A stretch of DNA of 6,238 bases from an uncultured Acholeplasmataceae bacterium (GTDB lineage: Bacteria > Bacillota_I > Bacilli_A > Acholeplasmatales > Acholeplasmataceae). Below, in pieces: positions 3,832 to 6,238 of the stretch. The notes under the pieces are model-generated. The model was not told the DNA's origin. It saw only the letters and a list, made by a program, of their open reading frames with translations, and did not search any database. The DNA lies in contig CALISC010000058.1 of NCBI GenBank assembly GCA_938041945.1, forward strand, positions 1 through 6,238, read 5' to 3'. How positions within the stretch are numbered: position 1 is the stretch's first letter; every line of letters starts with the position of its first letter. The translations under genes were made by a program, and so were the position numbers.

Positions 3832-5802
3832 ATGGCTAATTTAAAGAATTATGACGAAAAATCCATACAAGTTTTAAAGGGTCTAGAAGCAGTTCGCAAA
3901 CGCCCTGGTATGTACATCGGGTCAACCGACACAAGGGGTTTGCACCACTTAGTTTGGGAAATTTTTGACAACGCAGTAGACGAGGCTTTATCTGGTTTCG
4001 GAAACACTATTACCTTAACTGTACGTAAAGACAACTCAATTTGTGTAGAAGATGAAGGTCGTGGTATTCCTTATAAAAAACACGAGTCCGGTGTTTCAAC
4101 GCTACAACTGATTTTTACAACTCTGCACGCAGGAGGTAAATTCTCAGACTCAGGCTACAAGGTTTCCGGTGGTCTACACGGCCTTGGTGGAGCCGTTGTA
4201 AATGCTCTTTCTTCTAAGTTCACAGTAACTTCCGCCAGAGACGGAAAAGTTTGTCAACAAACTTATTCTGATGGTGGCTCTAAAATTCAAAAAGACCAAA
4301 TTATCGGAGAAAGCCGTAGAACTGGGACTAAAATTGAGTTTTGGCCAGATCCAAAAATTTTTCAAACTACTGCTTTTGTCTACGAGACAATTCGCGAGCG
4401 TATTCGCGAAGCGGCTTTTTTAATCAAAGGTCTAAAAGTAGTTTTAATTGATGAGCGTTCAAAAAAGCGCGAAGAGTTTGAATACGAAAACGGAATTAAA
4501 GAGTATGTTCAACTGCTTGCAGGCTCTAAAAAACCGCTTGGCCAAATCAAGACCTTTGCAGGTGAGCACTTTTCTGAAAACTGTAATCTACCAATTGAAA
4601 TAGATTGTGCTTTTATGTACTTTGAAACTTATTCTGAAAACATCATTTCTTTTGTGAACAACATCCGCACTAAAGACGGCGGAACTCACGAAATTGGTTT
4701 TAAAACTGCCTTTACTCGGGCTTTTAATGAATACGCCCGTAAATACAACTTCTTAAAAGAAAAAGACGAAAACTTGGACGGCGTTGACTTAAGAGAAGGA
4801 CTAATTGCCGTAATTTCTTTAAAAGTTCCAGAAAAACTTCTGCAGTTTGAAGGGCAAACTAAAGCAAAACTGGGAACACCTGAAGCCAGAACCGCGGTTG
4901 ACCAGGTAGTTTACGAGAAATTAAGTTTCTTTCTTGAAGAAAACAAAAAACTTTCAGAAACCCTGCTAAACAAAGCACTGCTTGCCAAAAAAGCCCGAAT
5001 TGCGGCAAGAAAAGCCCGAGAACAAGCCAGACAAGGTAAAACCTCTGCGAAAAAAGACTACGTACTTTCAGGCAAATTAACGCCTGCGCTTTCTAAAAAA
5101 GCCGAAGAGCGTGAACTTTTTTTAGTAGAAGGAGATTCGGCCGGAGGTTCTGCCAAACAAGGGCGCAATCGTCAATTTCAAGCGATTTTGCCACTACGCG
5201 GTAAAGTCCTAAACACAGAAAAAGCCAATGTTGAACAAATTCTTAAAAACGAAGAAATCCTGAACATCATACACGCAATTGGTGCAGACTTCGGCAATAA
5301 GTTTGACTTAAAAAAATCCAATTACCACAAAGTCATTATTATGACCGACGCCGACACAGACGGAGCGCACATCCAAATCCTATTACTTACCTTCTTCTTT
5401 AGATTCATGAAACCCCTAATAGAACACGGATATTTATACATTGCGAACCCCCCGCTTTATAAACTTTCTAACAAAACCAAAAAAATTTACTGCTGGTCAG
5501 ACGAAGAGTTAATTAAAGCTCAAAGTGAAGGTAAATTCCAAATCCAGCGCTTCAAAGGTTTGGGTGAGATGAACTTTGACCAACTTTGGGAAACTACGAT
5601 GAATCCAAATACCCGCAATATTATTCGCGTCAATGTCTCTGATTTTGAGGAGTCTGACCACCATGTCTCTGTTTTAATGGGAGATGAAGTTGCACCTCGC
5701 CGCGACTGGATTGAACAAAATGTGGACTTCAATGAAAACGACAACTTCTTGGCAATTAAAGAAAAAGGAATGCCGGAAGAGCCGCAACCAGAAGACGAAT
5801 AG
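3832..5802 (+). CDS. parE: DNA topoisomerase IV subunit B (ParE)
   Basis: ParE is the ATPase subunit of topoisomerase IV, the cytosolic type IIA enzyme that decatenates daughter chromosomes. It is 656 residues, normal for the family. GHKL ATPase: E43 and N47 in EIFDNAVDEA; D74 in DEGRGIP; phosphate loop GLHGLGG (114-120); transducer loop QTK with K344 in FEGQTKAKLG. TOPRIM: EGDSAGGSAKQGRNR with E433; PLRGK (454-458); DADTDG with D506, D508 and D510, the Mg-binding residues. The C-terminus carries RFKGLGEMN, LWETTMNP and LMGDEVAPRRDWIEQN, then an acidic tail. ParE is preferred over GyrB because the next gene is ParC-type and the tail follows the ParE pattern. The start is ATG 3832, supported by its ribosome site. 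Two ATP-site positions differ from the usual: DEGRGIP for DNGRGIP/DDGRGIP, and GLGGA for GVGxS. All five Trp are TGG. Confidence 0.95.
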   Translation: MANLKNYDEKSIQVLKGLEAVRKRPGMYIGSTDTRGLHHLVWEIFDNAVDEALSGFGNTITLTVRKDNSICVEDEGRGIPYKKHESGVSTLQLIFTTLHAGGKFSDSGYKVSGGLHGLGGAVVNALSSKFTVTSARDGKVCQQTYSDGGSKIQKDQIIGESRRTGTKIEFWPDPKIFQTTAFVYETIRERIREAAFLIKGLKVVLIDERSKKREEFEYENGIKEYVQLLAGSKKPLGQIKTFAGEHFSENCNLPIEIDCAFMYFETYSENIISFVNNIRTKDGGTHEIGFKTAFTRAFNEYARKYNFLKEKDENLDGVDLREGLIAVISLKVPEKLLQFEGQTKAKLGTPEARTAVDQVVYEKLSFFLEENKKLSETLLNKALLAKKARIAARKAREQARQGKTSAKKDYVLSGKLTPALSKKAEERELFLVEGDSAGGSAKQGRNRQFQAILPLRGKVLNTEKANVEQILKNEEILNIIHAIGADFGNKFDLKKSNYHKVIIMTDADTDGAHIQILLLTFFFRFMKPLIEHGYLYIANPPLYKLSNKTKKIYCWSDEELIKAQSEGKFQIQRFKGLGEMNFDQLWETTMNPNTRNIIRVNVSDFEESDHHVSVLMGDEVAPRRDWIEQNVDFNENDNFLAIKEKGMPEEPQPEDE

Positions 5803-5814
5803 GTAAATTAGTTT

Positions 5815-6238
5815 ATGCAGAAAATCAAACAAAAAATTGACGAATTCATAGATAAAAACATCACAGACTCCGCACTTAGCGAGATTTTTTCCGACCGTTT
5901 TGCTAGATACGCCAAATACATCATTCAAGACAGAGCAATCCCAGATGTCAGAGACGGCCTGAAACCAGTTCAACGAAGAATACTTTATGCAATGTATAAG
6001 ATGGGAGTTTTTTCAGAAAAACCCTACCGTAAATCTGCGCGTATTACTGGTGAAGTTATGGGTAAATACCACCCACACGGAGACTCATCTATCTACGAGG
6101 CGATGGTTCGTATGTCTCAAGACTTTAAAATGAACATTCCGCTTATCGACATGCACGGAAACAACGGTTCAATTGATGGAGACAGCCCGGCGGCTATGCG
6201 TTATACCGAGGCTAGACTTGCTTACGCTGCTGAGACTA
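5815..6238 (+). CDS. parC: DNA topoisomerase IV subunit A (ParC), 3'-truncated by window edge
   Basis: ParC is the DNA-cutting subunit that pairs with ParE. The first 141 residues are visible, against roughly 800 expected. Seen: DRFARYAKYIIQDRAIPDVRDGLKPVQRRIL (28-57 region, described by its ends DRFARY and PVQRRIL); the winged-helix segment KSARITGEVMGKYHPHGDSS; and the active-site pair R129-Y130 in AAMRYTEARL, where the Tyr forms the covalent DNA link. RYAKYIIQ, PVQRR and DMHGNNGSIDGD are ParC-type; GyrA usually has PVHRR and GHGNFGSIDGD. The positions matching the main quinolone-resistance sites are S91 and E95, the unmutated residues. It starts 12 nt after the parE stop with only a weak AGGT upstream, so translation is probably coupled to parE in one operon. 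The frame is open to the last base. Confidence 0.95.
   Translation, partial: MQKIKQKIDEFIDKNITDSALSEIFSDRFARYAKYIIQDRAIPDVRDGLKPVQRRILYAMYKMGVFSEKPYRKSARITGEVMGKYHPHGDSSIYEAMVRMSQDFKMNIPLIDMHGNNGSIDGDSPAAMRYTEARLAYAAET

Noticed and set aside
4389..4413. Repeated TTCGCGA in parE
   Set aside because: It is explained by the repeated amino acids IRERIREA and the same codon choice.
5674..5973. 99-codon minus-strand frame across the parE-parC junction
   Set aside because: It lies fully antisense to two conserved coding regions, has no recognisable motif, and is best explained as a shadow of their codon use.

Overview
The window looks like a chromosomal segment from a low-GC, Firmicute/Mollicute-type bacterium. 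The DnaK, DnaJ, ParE and ParC sequences all resemble Bacillus/mycoplasma-lineage proteins. By hand count of sample lines the main genes are about 40% G+C and one gene (radC-like) about 30%. All seven Trp codons in the complete genes are TGG, and all five visible stop codons are TAA or TAG. No in-frame TGA occurs, so the window is readable with the standard bacterial code. It cannot exclude a mycoplasma-type code, because TGA is simply not used here.

Layout. Positions 2-2388 (+) hold the 3' two-thirds of dnaK and all of dnaJ, joined by a one-base TAATG overlap. These form an Hsp70/Hsp40 chaperone operon whose promoter lies outside the window. A small histidine-phosphatase gene lies at 2385-2933 on the minus strand. 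It converges on dnaJ so closely that the two stop codons share a CTAG. The best intrinsic terminator for the dnaK-dnaJ transcript lies inside this antisense gene, at about 2516-2554. A short divergent intergenic region (2934-3078) carries an extended -10 promoter for the phosphatase, an 8-bp inverted repeat and the ribosome site of a radC-like gene (3079-3693, +). A 138-bp spacer follows, with a weak terminator, an extended -10 promoter and a 5' leader hairpin. After it come parE (3832-5802) and the first 141 codons of parC (5815 to the end), the two subunits of topoisomerase IV, 12 nt apart.

Functionally the window is housekeeping: protein folding (DnaK/DnaJ), chromosome decatenation (ParE/ParC), a phosphatase of unknown substrate and a divergent JAB/RadC-family protein. 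I see no mobile element, CRISPR array, tRNA or rRNA, and no convincing undescribed multi-gene system. The items most worth a second look are the terminator hidden in the antisense gene, the AT-rich atypical RadC protein, the parE leader hairpin and the inverted repeat between the divergent genes.
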